64,000 bases of DNA from Zoogloeaceae bacterium G21618-S1 (GCA_027214125.1 JAPWHF010000003.1:1-64000); one strand, 5' to 3'. Positions 8,974 to 18,013 are shown, numbered from the stretch's first letter. Numbers and translations are program-made. Notes: a model not told the origin generated them from the sequence alone.

Positions 8974-10551
8974 ATGGCCAATCTCGACGGTCAGCTGCTC
9001 TTTGGCTTGCTGGTCTCGCTGGCCATCGCCGCCATCGTCGCGTGGTGGCTGGCCGGGCGCTACCGCAAAGCCATGCTGCGGCTGATGAGCGCGCCGACGC
9101 CCCCGCGCGATACGGCCGTGGCAACCCCCATGACCACGGTGGTGGGTGCCAGTGCAGCGCCGGCCCGCTTCAACTCAGCCATCAACCACCGCCAGAACCG
9201 CCGCCTCGCGGTGGTGCTGGCGGGCATCTCGATACTGCTCGGGCTATCGGCCAGCGCCTTCGAGCTACTCGCGGTGCATACCGACCCGGGCTTTGGTCTG
9301 AATCGCTGGCTCATCCTCGCGGCGGTGTACACCTGGCCCGTGGTGCCGGCACTGGGGCTGCTGTGGCGCTGGTCGGTGTGGCGCACCATCGGCGGCGTGG
9401 CGGCCTACATGCTGTGTCTCGTGCCCGTCGTTCTGCTCGGCTCGAACGCCGCGCAGACGATGACGATGGTTGTCGGTTGGCTGGCATCGACCGTCGCCCT
9501 GCCGATGATCAGCCTGCTTGGCCTGGCCGCCTCGGGACGCATCCGGGCGGTGGCGCCGCTGCTCTTTCCGGCAGCCGTGGTGATGGTCGGCGCCTCGCTG
9601 ATCGGACTGGGCTGGGCGGCGTCGATGGTGGACGCGCCGCCCGACACGCTGCTCACCCTGCTCGACGCCATCGGCGCGTTGCCCACCATTTTCGTGTTCA
9701 TCGTCGCGCCCTGGGCCGTCGGCATCTGGCCGGTGGTGGGTGTGTTGCGTGCGCTGGCGGCAGCCTACCGGCACAAACGCTTCTCGGAGCTGGCCTATCT
9801 GTTCGGTCTGTTCTGGCTGGTCGTCCTGATCGCCATGGCCTTGCCGAGCATCCATTCGGTGGGGCTGGCGGCCTTCGGCATCGTGCTGGTGTGGCTGTGG
9901 CTGCCGATCGGTTTTGCGCTGGCGCGGGGGTGGCTGGCACCGCCGCCCGCTCCGCCGACGCTGCTGGTGCTGCGGGTCTTCCGCCGCGATGCCGCGGTCG
10001 AAGCACTGTTCGATGCCGTCACCGAGCGCTGGCGCGCCACCGGCAACACAGTGCTGATCGCCGGCACCGACCTTGTCAGCCGCACGCTGGATGCCGACGA
10101 CCTTTTCGTCTTTCTCAGCCGTCGATTGCGCGAGCGCTTCATCCTCCGGCCGGAGGACATCCCGCGCCGGCTGGCCGACTTCGACCTCACGCCCGACCAC
10201 GACGGCCGCTACCGCATCAACGAATGCTATTGCGGCGACGCCAGCTGGCAGGGCGCGCTGCAAACGCTGGTGGCGCACTCGCATGCGGTGCTGATGGATT
10301 TGCGCGATTTTCGCGCCGAGAACGGCGGCTGCCGCTTTGAATTGGGTGAGTTGTCACGCGCCACGCATTTGCAGCAGATCGTGATTCTGTTCAACGATCA
10401 CACCGACCGCGCCACCGCCGAGGCCGACCTCGGCGAGGCCGGCCGGCGAGTGCATTGGGTGGACATGACCGAGCGCCGTCGCCACACCGACCGCGCCGTA
10501 CTTACCGCGCTGCTTCAGCCTGCGCTCAGCTCAGACGCAGCGTCGGCGTGA
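8974..10551 (+). CDS. Polytopic membrane protein with C-terminal Rossmann-like cytoplasmic domain, function unknown
   Basis: I do not recognise this 525-residue protein. Residues 1-325 hold about eight hydrophobic segments in pairs, with a polar linker at about 40-70. Residues 328-520 form a soluble domain. Its hydrophobic strands (LLVLRVF, NTVLIAGTDL, HAVLMDLRDF, QIVILFND) alternate with helices, as in TIR-like or other Rossmannoid effector folds. A conserved-looking segment, DLRDFRAENGGCRFELGEL, lies near 447-465. I cannot assign an enzyme. It lies 24 bp after the DUF4399 gene on the same strand and overlaps the convergent ThDP enzyme gene by 26 bp at the 3' ends. A sensor or effector at the membrane is a guess. 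Confidence 0.75.
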   Translation: MANLDGQLLFGLLVSLAIAAIVAWWLAGRYRKAMLRLMSAPTPPRDTAVATPMTTVVGASAAPARFNSAINHRQNRRLAVVLAGISILLGLSASAFELLAVHTDPGFGLNRWLILAAVYTWPVVPALGLLWRWSVWRTIGGVAAYMLCLVPVVLLGSNAAQTMTMVVGWLASTVALPMISLLGLAASGRIRAVAPLLFPAAVVMVGASLIGLGWAASMVDAPPDTLLTLLDAIGALPTIFVFIVAPWAVGIWPVVGVLRALAAAYRHKRFSELAYLFGLFWLVVLIAMALPSIHSVGLAAFGIVLVWLWLPIGFALARGWLAPPPAPPTLLVLRVFRRDAAVEALFDAVTERWRATGNTVLIAGTDLVSRTLDADDLFVFLSRRLRERFILRPEDIPRRLADFDLTPDHDGRYRINECYCGDASWQGALQTLVAHSHAVLMDLRDFRAENGGCRFELGELSRATHLQQIVILFNDHTDRATAEADLGEAGRRVHWVDMTERRRHTDRAVLTALLQPALSSDAASA

Positions 10552-12178
10552 GCACATTGGGGTCGAGCACCAGTTCGATCAGCGCGGCTTTGCCGGCCGC
10601 CTGGGCGCGCGCAAAGGCCGGCGCGAACTGATCGGTGTCGGTCACCCGCTCACCGTGTGCGCCATAAGCCTGGGCCAGCGCGACAAAATCGGGGTTCTTC
10701 AAGGCGGTGGCAGCCACGCGACCGGGATAGTGTTTTTCCTGGTGCATGCGGATGGTGCCGTACATGCCGTTGTTCACCACGATGAAGATGATCGCCAGAT
10801 CATGCTGCACAGCGGTGGCCAGCTCCTGACCGGTCATCATGAAGCAGCCGTCGCCGCTCCAGGCGATCACCATTCGGTCGGGATGCGCCAGCTTGGCCGC
10901 CACGGCCGCCGGCACGCCATAGCCCATGCTGCCGCTGGTGGGCGCCAGTTGGGTGTGGAAGCGACGATAGCGGAAGTAGCGGTGCAGCCAGATGGTGTAG
11001 TTGCCCGCGCCGTTGGTGAGGATGGCATCGTCGGGCAGTGTGTCGTTCAGCCAGGTCATGATCTCGCCCATCTGCAGCGGGCCGGGCACCGTCGGCGGGG
11101 TGCTGTGCGCGAGATACTCGGCGCGGTCGTCGGCCACACTGTCGGCCCAAGCGGTGGAATCGACACGGATATCGGCCGCCGCCTCGGCAAATGCCGCCAT
11201 GCCCGAGTTGATTGGCAACTCGGCACGATAGACCTTGCCCAGCTCGTCATTGCCCGCATGCACATGCACCAGCGTCTGCTTCGGTTGCGGCACGTCGATG
11301 AGCGTATAGCCGCTGCTGGTTGCCTCGCCCAGGCGTGCGCCGACCACGATCAGCAGATCGGCTTCGTCAATGCGTTTGGCCAGCGAGGGGCGAATCCCCA
11401 ACCCGGCATCGCCGATATAGTTCGGATGCCGGTGATCGAACAGATCCTGCCAGCGGAAAGCGCAGGCCACCGGCAGGTGGTTGGCTTCGACAAAGCCGAG
11501 CATGTCGACACAGGCCGTGTCGCTCCAGCCCGCCCCGCCCAAAATCACCAGTGGCCGGTCGGCGGCGGCGAGCAGCGCCTTGAGGCGCGCCATGTCATCG
11601 GCCGCCGGGCTGGCCTGCACCGCCCGCGCCGGCCCCACGTCGCGCGCCACGCCACGGCCAAACAACACATTCTCGGGCAACGCCAGCACCACCGGCCCCG
11701 GCCGGCCCGACATCGCCGTCTGGAAGGCGCGGTGCAGGTACTCGGGAATGCGGTCGATGCGGTCGATCTGCGCCACCCACTTGGCCATGCTGCCAAACAT
11801 GCGGCGGTAGTCGACCTCCTGAAACGCCTCGCGATCCACACAGTCGTCACCGATCTGGCCGACCAGCAGAATCATCGGCGAAGAATCCTGCGCCGCATTG
11901 TGAACCGCGATGCTCGCGTTGCAGGCGCCCGGCCCGCGCGTCACCAGGCACACGCCGGGCCGACCGGTGAGCTTGCCCCAGGCATCGGCCATGAAACCGG
12001 CACCGCTCTCGTGGCGACAGGTAATCAGGCGGATCTGCTCGCGGCGCTCATACAGCCCGTCGAGCAGCGGCAGATAGCTCTCGCCCGGCACGCAGAACAC
12101 CGTATCCACGCCATTGATACGCAGCGCTTCGGCCACAATGTGTCCGCCCAGCCGTGCCTCGGGATGCTCTGCCGTCAT
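10526..12178 (-). CDS. Thiamine diphosphate-dependent enzyme, acetolactate synthase large-subunit-like
   Basis: A 550-residue ThDP enzyme with the three domains of the acetohydroxyacid synthase/benzoylformate decarboxylase superfamily. The N-terminal Pyr domain carries the cofactor-activating glutamate in VPGESY (Glu33). A central domain follows. The C-terminal PP domain has the ThDP/Mg motif, SGDGCFMM ... VNN, near residue 440. GSMGYGVPAAVAAK precedes it, as usual. The ATG at 12178 has GGAGG seven bases upstream. No small regulatory subunit or branched-chain biosynthesis gene is adjacent, so it is more likely a catabolic decarboxylase/carboligase than ilvB. The exact reaction is undetermined. 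Confidence 0.9.
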   Translation of the reverse strand: MTAEHPEARLGGHIVAEALRINGVDTVFCVPGESYLPLLDGLYERREQIRLITCRHESGAGFMADAWGKLTGRPGVCLVTRGPGACNASIAVHNAAQDSSPMILLVGQIGDDCVDREAFQEVDYRRMFGSMAKWVAQIDRIDRIPEYLHRAFQTAMSGRPGPVVLALPENVLFGRGVARDVGPARAVQASPAADDMARLKALLAAADRPLVILGGAGWSDTACVDMLGFVEANHLPVACAFRWQDLFDHRHPNYIGDAGLGIRPSLAKRIDEADLLIVVGARLGEATSSGYTLIDVPQPKQTLVHVHAGNDELGKVYRAELPINSGMAAFAEAAADIRVDSTAWADSVADDRAEYLAHSTPPTVPGPLQMGEIMTWLNDTLPDDAILTNGAGNYTIWLHRYFRYRRFHTQLAPTSGSMGYGVPAAVAAKLAHPDRMVIAWSGDGCFMMTGQELATAVQHDLAIIFIVVNNGMYGTIRMHQEKHYPGRVAATALKNPDFVALAQAYGAHGERVTDTDQFAPAFARAQAAGKAALIELVLDPNVLTPTLRLS

Positions 12179-12295
12179 GCTCGCCTCCGTCTCTGTCGAT
12201 ATTCTTGTGAGCCCATTGTGATATGCCGACGCGCTTCGGGCAACGCCCCGCGCAGGAGGATTACAATCGGACAATATTCTCCAAAGGACGCAGTC

Positions 12296-12619
12296 ATGCT
12301 GACCATCTTCAAATCTGCCGCCGGCGCCGACGTCATCATGCTCGGGGCCACCGCCCAGGCCATGTTCAAGGCGCTGGGCAGAGACGCCGACAGCCCCACC
12401 GGCATCGTCACCGTCGAACAATTGCCCGACGCCATCGCGCGACTCAAGCAGGCCATCGACGCCGACCGGGCCGCGCAGGCCAAGGACGACCCCGACGCCG
12501 AAGAAAACGCACCCCGCGGCATGGCCGCACCGGTCAGTTTTTACCAACGCGCCTGGCCCTTGCTGGAGCTGCTTGAACTGGCAAAAAATGAGCAAAAACC
12601 GGTCACCTGGGGCGTTTGA
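12296..12619 (+). CDS. DUF1840 domain-containing protein
   Basis: Small cytoplasmic protein of 107 aa matching the DUF1840 family, common in betaproteobacteria: MLTIFKSAAGADVIML at the N-terminus, an acidic, alanine-rich middle, and the closing helix FYQRAWPLLELL. No function is known. The ATG at 12296 has AAAGGA at normal spacing. It is divergent from the ThDP enzyme, with 117 bp between starts that should contain both promoters. Confidence 0.88.
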   Translation: MLTIFKSAAGADVIMLGATAQAMFKALGRDADSPTGIVTVEQLPDAIARLKQAIDADRAAQAKDDPDAEENAPRGMAAPVSFYQRAWPLLELLELAKNEQKPVTWGV

Positions 12620-12786
12620 TCCCACCGATCGTCGGCTCGGGACTGCGGTAAACCGTCGCAAAGCACATCTAGTTCAATGGAACTATTGACGTGCGATCCG
12701 CGTTCTTGCGCCATCAAATGCGACGTCATAATTGTTACAGGATTTGTCTGCGGCATCCCGCGGCGAGATTGGGAATTGATCCCGAC

Positions 12787-12840
12787 AACCTAAAAGGTTA
12801 AAGTGCGGCTACGCATCAAAAACTAATACTTTTGGATTAG
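12787..12840. promoter_or_regulatory. Two small palindromes directly upstream of the HTH gene
   Basis: AACCT-AAA-AGGTT lies at 12787-12799 and CTAAT-N8-ATTAG at 12823-12840, the latter ending two bases before the ATG at 12843. Two dyads in front of a gene for a Cro/C1-like DNA-binding protein are plausible operators for autoregulation. The second would also occlude the ribosome site if folded in RNA. No binding evidence exists. Confidence 0.35.
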
Positions 12841-12842
12841 CC

Positions 12843-13082
12843 ATGCCACAGCGACATAAAGCCCAATCCCCGAGCGCCGAGCAACTGCTGGATTGGCGCA
12901 AGAAGCGCAAGCTGAGTCAGTCTGAGTTTTGGGCGCCAATCGGCGTTACCCAGTCGGCCGGCAGCCGTTACGAAAGTGGACGGCCCCTACCGATTCCGAT
13001 CGCGCTCCTGCTCGACCTGGTTTACGGCCCCCCAAAGCGGTCCGAAAAACTGCTTGCGAAACTTCGCGCCACCGGTCAGTAA
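12843..13082 (+). CDS. Small Cro/C1-type helix-turn-helix protein
   Basis: A 79-residue basic protein consisting almost entirely of one helix-turn-helix domain. The segment LDWRKKRKLSQSEFWAPIG (about residues 16-34) is helices 1-2. VTQSAGSRYESG (about 35-46) is the recognition helix in the form seen in XRE-family proteins. There is no partner toxin, phage or methylase gene beside it. The ribosome site is weak (TTGGATTAGCC), and two palindromes precede the gene. A perfect hairpin terminator follows nine bases after the stop. It is probably a stand-alone transcription regulator; targets are unknown. Confidence 0.8.
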   Translation: MPQRHKAQSPSAEQLLDWRKKRKLSQSEFWAPIGVTQSAGSRYESGRPLPIPIALLLDLVYGPPKRSEKLLAKLRATGQ

Positions 13083-13090
13083 GCTCATCC

Positions 13091-13143
13091 CCCCGACCCC
13101 ATTAAAAAACCCGCCACAAGCGGGTTTTTTAATGGGGTCGGGG
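13091..13143. terminator. Perfect bidirectional rho-independent terminator
   Basis: Two 24-base arms (13091-13114 and 13120-13143) are exactly complementary around a five-base loop, CACAA. The stem contains A6 on one side and T6 on the other, so either transcript forms a GC stem followed by a U run. It lies nine bases after the stop of the rightward HTH gene and 34 bases after the leftward TIR gene stop (13177), and so serves both. Confidence 0.9.
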
Positions 13144-13176
13144 CCGCAAAACCACACCACCGGCGTGCGCTTGCCA

Positions 13177-14172
13177 CTATCGCTCGCGGAATCCCGACAG
13201 ACTCATCAGCGCCAACATAAGGGTCGCGACCAACACCCCGACGGTGAAGATCACCACCGATTCATACTCCTCGCAGACCGGCTTGAACAACATGAAGGCA
13301 GTGAACGCGCCGATGGCACCCGTCCAGGCCGCGCCCAGAAAATAGCCGCGCCGGGCCGGATCGACGTGCCGTGAGAAAACAAACATCAACGCGCTGGCCG
13401 GCACGACAACCAGAAAGATCACCCCCGACCACGCCTTGCTGAGTGGTACGAACCAGCCCGCTGGCGGGTTCAGACAGCGCCCTTCATTCGCCACTCCGAC
13501 GGTACTCACACTCTCGAACAACTGCTTTAGCGACCACTCTGGCGCGCCATACTGACCGGTCAGGCCGCTACTGGCGTCGAGCAGATTGCCGATCACCGTC
13601 AACACGGTCAGCACCACGGCCAGCACCAGCGAAATCGACACCGCCAGATTCACCTGGTGCAACTGACGCTCGGTGGCAGAGGGGATGTCGAGCGCGATGA
13701 TCTTCGCCAAGCGGGTCACGTCTTCGCGCCAGCGGCTGTCGCTGATGGCGATCGCGTTGAATCGGGTCAGCCCTCTGAGCGATGCGGGCAGCTCGTCGGC
13801 GCGCGGCATCGGTGTGCCTTCGACCAGCACCGGATAGACCGGCACACCGGCCTCGAGCGCGGCGGACACTTCATGGCAGACCCAATCGTCGGCATCGTCG
13901 AGGCGCCGATGACCGTGGTCGTCGCTGGCGCTCAGCCAATCGGGCCCGATCAGCACCACCACGGCATCGGCGCTGCCCAGGGTGTGCCGGATGACCTCGC
14001 CAAAATCCGCGCCGCCGGCGATGCCCTCGACATCCCGAAACACGCGCTTGTCGCCAAAGTAGGCCGCCAGGGAATCGCCAAGACGCCCGGCAACCCATTG
14101 CGTGTCGTCACGGCGATAGCTGATGAAGATGCGCTGCGACCCCTCGCGCGTCGGGGAAAAGGATGTCGCCAT
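13177..14172 (-). CDS. Membrane-anchored TIR-domain protein
   Basis: A 331-residue protein with an N-terminal TIR domain (about 13-145) and four predicted membrane helices (about 175-328). TIR landmarks: RIFISYRRDD strand A, VFRDVEGIAGG as the BB-loop region, AVVVLIGPDWL strand D. DWVCHEVSAAL follows, where Glu101 aligns with the catalytic glutamate of NAD-cleaving TIR enzymes. Bacterial TIRs hydrolyse or cyclise NAD in defence, or act as scaffolds. The domain here would face the cytoplasm. ATG 14172 has AGGAGGG upstream; an upstream reading to 14241 lacks a ribosome site. No Thoeris, CBASS or pAgo partner is adjacent. Enzymatic competence is inferred from one residue position only. Confidence 0.85.
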   Translation of the reverse strand: MATSFSPTREGSQRIFISYRRDDTQWVAGRLGDSLAAYFGDKRVFRDVEGIAGGADFGEVIRHTLGSADAVVVLIGPDWLSASDDHGHRRLDDADDWVCHEVSAALEAGVPVYPVLVEGTPMPRADELPASLRGLTRFNAIAISDSRWREDVTRLAKIIALDIPSATERQLHQVNLAVSISLVLAVVLTVLTVIGNLLDASSGLTGQYGAPEWSLKQLFESVSTVGVANEGRCLNPPAGWFVPLSKAWSGVIFLVVVPASALMFVFSRHVDPARRGYFLGAAWTGAIGAFTAFMLFKPVCEEYESVVIFTVGVLVATLMLALMSLSGFRER

Positions 14173-14385
14173 CAGGCCCTCCTGCCCTCGGTTGAATGCG
14201 ATCCGCCGGATCTCGACCCCAGCCGCAGATCGGGCACGCACTTACCTTAGCGTCATTCAAGTGCTTCATGTGACTTCGCACCGGCACGCGAGCGTGTAGC
14301 CGCGCCGCGACGACCGCGGAATGCCCCGCGCACTTCAAAGAAAGCCGCATCCACCGCGGCCTCTTCTCCCGTCATGTTCACAAGC

Positions 14386-15255
14386 TTATTCGATGTTCTG
14401 CACCTGCTCGCGCATCTGCTCGATCAGCACTTTCATTTCCATCGCCACCGCCGTCACATCCGTCGCGGCGCTCTTGGAGGCCAGGGTGTTGGCCTCGCGG
14501 TTGAGCTCCTGCATCAGGAAGTCCAGGCGCTTGCCCGAGATACCGCCCTTTTTGAGGATGCGATCGACTTCGTCGAGATGGGTGCGCAGGCGATCGAGTT
14601 CTTCGTCCACATCGATGCGCTGGGCGAACAGCGCCACTTCCTGACGGATGCGGTCTTCATCGAGCGTGGCCACCGCCTCGCGCAGGCGCTCGGTGAGCTT
14701 GGCCTGATAGGCCTCGACCAGCACCGGCATCTGCGGCGCGGCACGCTGCACCAGCGCACGCATGCCATCGACCCGCTCGCTGATGATACCCGCCAGTTTG
14801 GCGCCTTCGCGCTGACGGCTGGCGAGGAACTCGTCGATTGCCGCCTCGGCCATCTCGCGAATGACCGGCATCAGTTCATCGAAGCCGACGCTGTCGTCGG
14901 CCATCATGCCCGGCCAACGCAGCAATTCGGACACCGACAGCGCCTTGGCCTGCGGAAAAACCACCTGCGCCTGGGTCTGCGCGGCCTTCAGTTGTTGCAA
15001 CAAAGCGCCGTTGAGAGACATCTCGGCCGCGCTTGCGGCATCATTCTTCTGCAAATACAGGCGACATTCGACTTTGCCCCGACTCAGGCGCGCGGTGAGC
15101 ATTTCGCGCAGCGCGGGTTCGGCGAGTCGGACGTCATCGCCCAGGCGAAAGGCCAGATCGAGGAAGCGGGAATTGACACTGCGCAGTTCGATATGAAGAC
15201 TGACCCTGCCCAGTTCGCGGTGTTGGACCGCAAAGCCGGTCATACTGAGTATCAT
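14386..15255 (-). CDS. yicC: YicC family endoribonuclease
   Basis: Conserved stress-associated protein of 289 aa, the usual YicC length. It has the N-terminal YicC-like domain starting MILSMTGFA, with the family motif ELRSVNSRFLD at about 23-33. The C-terminal DUF1732 domain contains EELDRLRTHLDEVDRIL and a near-terminal MKVLIEQMREQVQNIE. YicC proteins are reported as oligomeric endoribonucleases that act on mRNA and small RNA. In many proteobacteria yicC is next to gmk/rph. Here rph is on the opposite strand, 2 kb away, with a kinase/phosphatase pair in between. The promoter shares the 90-bp gap with the divergent kinase gene. Confidence 0.95.
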   Translation of the reverse strand: MILSMTGFAVQHRELGRVSLHIELRSVNSRFLDLAFRLGDDVRLAEPALREMLTARLSRGKVECRLYLQKNDAASAAEMSLNGALLQQLKAAQTQAQVVFPQAKALSVSELLRWPGMMADDSVGFDELMPVIREMAEAAIDEFLASRQREGAKLAGIISERVDGMRALVQRAAPQMPVLVEAYQAKLTERLREAVATLDEDRIRQEVALFAQRIDVDEELDRLRTHLDEVDRILKKGGISGKRLDFLMQELNREANTLASKSAATDVTAVAMEMKVLIEQMREQVQNIE

Positions 15256-15345
15256 CTAGGGCTCCGGTGCCCGGTGTCGATGTGCTTTACACCGCCCGTG
15301 GCACTCAAGAAAATGCTGTGAAAACGGAATTTTAGCCGCCCCTTC

Positions 15346-16293
15346 ATGCCCCCTCAAGTTAATCAGGCATTGCCTTCTGGTTTCCAGCTGGACCAGTACC
15401 GCATCGAGCGGCAACTGTCGCTGGGGGGCTTCTCCATTGTTTACCTCGCCTACGACGCCGAGGGAACACCTGTGGCGATCAAGGAATACCTCCCCAATTC
15501 GCTTGCCCTGCGCGGCGAAGGCGAGGTGGAGCCCAATATCTCGGCCGACAACGAGCCGGCCTTTCGCTATGGCATGAAGTGCTTTTTTGAAGAAGGCCGC
15601 GCGCTGGCCAAGCTGATGCACCCCAACGTGGTGCGAGTGCTCAACTTCTTCCGCGCCAACAACACGGTGTACATGGTGATGCAGTTCGAGCGCGGCCGGA
15701 CACTGCACGAGTACGTGAACAAGCACCGTGACGTGCTGCGCGAGCGCTTTTTGCGCGGCGTGTTCACCCGCATGCTCAACGGTCTGCGCGAAGTGCATGC
15801 CCACAAGCTGCTGCACCTGGACATCAAACCGTCCAACATCTACCTGCGTCTGGACGGCACACCGGTGCTGCTCGATTTTGGCGCGGCACGCCAGACACTG
15901 ATGACCGGCCAGCCGATGCTCAAGCCGATGTACACCCCCGGTTTTGCCTCGCCCGAGCAGTTCGCCGGCCGCGAGCATCTGGGCCCGTGGTCCGACATCT
16001 ACAGCGTGGGCGCCAGCATGTATGCCTGTCTGGCCGGCAGCGCACCGCCGCGCTCGGACGAGCGCACTATCAAAGATACCTATATGCCCGCGGCCAAGGC
16101 TTTTGCCGGACGCCATAGCGAGCAGCTGCTCGACACCATCGACTGGTGTCTCCACCTTGACCCCCTTGCCCGCCCCCAAAGCGTCTACGCTTTACAGAAG
16201 GCACTGGTCCAGCGCGGACCCGACGAGGCCATGCCGGCCTCGTGGTTCTCCGACGTCGGGAGCCGGCTTAAAACGTTCATTGGTCGCTCATGA
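15346..16293 (+). CDS. Serine/threonine protein kinase (Hanks type)
   Basis: A 315-residue cytoplasmic kinase without a membrane anchor. It shows a glycine-rich loop variant, LSLGGFSIVY, at about 25-33, VAIKEY with Lys46, and FFEEGRALAKL supplying the alpha-C glutamate. HLDIKPSN near residue 160 is the catalytic loop, with HLD in place of HRD, so it is of the non-RD type. DFG lies near 178 and GFASPEQF is the P+1 region. All residues required for catalysis are present. The stop overlaps the following PP2C phosphatase start as ATGA, so kinase and phosphatase are made together and probably act on the same targets. Such pairs often control envelope or secretion functions, but no target gene is evident here. 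Confidence 0.92.
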   Translation: MPPQVNQALPSGFQLDQYRIERQLSLGGFSIVYLAYDAEGTPVAIKEYLPNSLALRGEGEVEPNISADNEPAFRYGMKCFFEEGRALAKLMHPNVVRVLNFFRANNTVYMVMQFERGRTLHEYVNKHRDVLRERFLRGVFTRMLNGLREVHAHKLLHLDIKPSNIYLRLDGTPVLLDFGAARQTLMTGQPMLKPMYTPGFASPEQFAGREHLGPWSDIYSVGASMYACLAGSAPPRSDERTIKDTYMPAAKAFAGRHSEQLLDTIDWCLHLDPLARPQSVYALQKALVQRGPDEAMPASWFSDVGSRLKTFIGRS

Positions 16294-17210
16294 AATTCAC
16301 CATCTACCAAGAAAGCCGCATCGGCAAGCGCGCCTCCAATCAGGACCGCATCGCCTATTGCTACTCACGTGACGCCCTGCTGATGGTCATCGCCGACGGC
16401 ATGGGTGGGCACCTGCACGGCGAGGTCGCGGCGCAGATTGCGGTGCAGTTCATCACCCAGGCCTTCCAGCGCGAAGCCCAGCCACTGGTGGCTGACCCGG
16501 TGCTGTTCCTGTCGCAGGTGATGACCAACGCGCACCACGCCATCCTCGACTACGCCTTCGACAAATACCTGCCCGAAGCGCCGCGCACCACGGTGGTCGC
16601 CTGCCTGATCCAGAACGGCCAGGCCTACTGGGCCCATGCCGGCGACTCGCGTCTGTATCTGCTGCGCAAAGGCGAGGTCGAAATGCAGACCCGCGACCAT
16701 TCCCGCGTACAGCTGATGCTCGATCAGGGCCTGATCGACGCCGAAGGCGCCGCGGTGCACCCCGGTCGCAACCGTATCTACAGCTGCCTGGGCGGAAATC
16801 ACTCGCCGCAGGTCGAGTTCTCGCGGCCGACGCCGCTGTTTTCGGGCGACATCCTGGCGCTGTGCACCGATGGCGTGTGGGGCCCGGTCGGCACGGATGC
16901 GCTCAAAGCGCGACTGCTCGACGGCAAACCCATCATGAAGAGCATCCCCAAGCTACTCGACGAGGCCGAAGAGCGCGGCGGCGCCCATGCCGACAACCTG
17001 TCGATGATCGGGCTGCTGTGGCTGCAGGACTTTGCCGAAACCCTGCCCGACACCGTGTCGACCCAGACCATGGCGATCAGCAGCTTTACCACGCAGATGG
17101 AAAGCTTTGAACGCACCGCCGGCAGCGGTGCCCAGGATCTGACCGACGACGAGATCGAGCAAGCCATCTCCGAAATCAACGTCGCCATCAAGAAATTCAC
17201 CTCCGACTGA
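16290..17210 (+). CDS. PP2C-family serine/threonine phosphatase
   Basis: Metal-dependent phosphatase of 306 aa. Motifs in order: SNQDR near residue 17, [12 protein letters not shown] near 36 (metal-binding Asp), [11 protein letters not shown] near 113, CTDGVWG near 192, and DNLSMIG near 233. These are the metal ligands expected for an active PP2C/Stp enzyme. Beyond the catalytic core there is a C-terminal extension of about 60 residues, including [20 protein letters not shown], a predicted helix that may interact with the kinase. The gene is translationally coupled to the kinase by a 4-bp overlap. rph follows after 82 bp. Confidence 0.93.
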   Translation: MKFTIYQESRIGKRASNQDRIAYCYSRDALLMVIADGMGGHLHGEVAAQIAVQFITQAFQREAQPLVADPVLFLSQVMTNAHHAILDYAFDKYLPEAPRTTVVACLIQNGQAYWAHAGDSRLYLLRKGEVEMQTRDHSRVQLMLDQGLIDAEGAAVHPGRNRIYSCLGGNHSPQVEFSRPTPLFSGDILALCTDGVWGPVGTDALKARLLDGKPIMKSIPKLLDEAEERGGAHADNLSMIGLLWLQDFAETLPDTVSTQTMAISSFTTQMESFERTAGSGAQDLTDDEIEQAISEINVAIKKFTSD

Positions 17211-17292
17211 GGCCCGCACCTCCCACCGGCGGCCGGCCTGCGCGCCGCTGCCGTTGTCGGCCGTCTCACCCATTGCACACAGGATTTACTCC

Positions 17293-18012
17293 ATGCGTCC
17301 CAGCCAGCGTCAGCCCCATCAACTCCGCGCCATCCGCATCACCCGCGGCTTCACCAAACACGCCGAAGGCTCGGTACTGATCGAATTTGGCGACACCCGC
17401 GTGCTGTGCACTGCCAGCGTCGAAGAATCCGTCCCCGGCTTTTTGCGCGGCAAGGGCACCGGCTGGCTGACTGCCGAATACGGCATGTTGCCGCGCGCCA
17501 CCCATACCCGCGGCGCCCGCGAGGCGGCCCGCGGCAAACAAAGTGGCCGCACCCAGGAAATCCAGCGCCTGATCGGCCGCAGCCTGCGCGCCGTGGTCGA
17601 CATGGACGCCCTCGGCGAGCGCCAGGTGATCATTGACTGCGACGTGCTGCAGGCCGATGGCGGCACCCGTACCGCCGCCATCACGGGCGCCTGCGTGGCG
17701 GTGCACGAAGCGCTCGATGGCCTGGTGGCCCGCGGCCTGCTCACCGCCAACCCGATGCGCGAACTCGTCGCCGCCGTATCGGTCGGTATCTACGACGGCG
17801 TCCCGGTACTCGACCTCGACTACCCCGAAGACTCCGCCTGCGACACCGACATGAACGTGGTGATGACCGCCAGCGGCCATTTTGTCGAAGTGCAGGGCAC
17901 GGCCGAAGGCCACGCCTTCACCCGCGCCGAGCTCGACGCCCTGCTCGATCTGGCCGCCACCGGCATCGCCGAACTCAACGCGCTCCAGCGCGACGCGCTG
18001 GCACAGGATTAG
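17293..18012 (+). CDS. rph: Ribonuclease PH
   Basis: Phosphorolytic 3'-5' exoribonuclease (239 aa) that trims tRNA 3' ends. The N-terminus [14 protein letters not shown] and the segments [36 protein letters not shown] and [16 protein letters not shown] are the classic RNase PH phosphate and RNA-binding regions. [18 protein letters not shown] follows. ATG 17293 has ACAGGA upstream. It is the first gene of rph-rdgB-hemW: rdgB starts one base after the rph stop, and hemW overlaps rdgB, so all three should be co-transcribed. Confidence 0.97.
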   Translation: MRPSQRQPHQLRAIRITRGFTKHAEGSVLIEFGDTRVLCTASVEESVPGFLRGKGTGWLTAEYGMLPRATHTRGAREAARGKQSGRTQEIQRLIGRSLRAVVDMDALGERQVIIDCDVLQADGGTRTAAITGACVAVHEALDGLVARGLLTANPMRELVAAVSVGIYDGVPVLDLDYPEDSACDTDMNVVMTASGHFVEVQGTAEGHAFTRAELDALLDLAATGIAELNALQRDALAQD

Positions 18013-18013
18013 C

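Noticed and set aside
10655-12619. Long rightward frame opposite the ThDP enzyme, continuing into the DUF1840 gene
   Set aside because: Only the last 108 codons, from the ATG at 12296 with a ribosome site, are real; the rest is antisense of an unmistakable ThDP enzyme.
12843-14172. Defence island (Thoeris/CBASS-like) around the TIR gene
   Set aside because: No ThsA/SIR2, cyclase, Argonaute or restriction gene is adjacent; the flanks are housekeeping genes.
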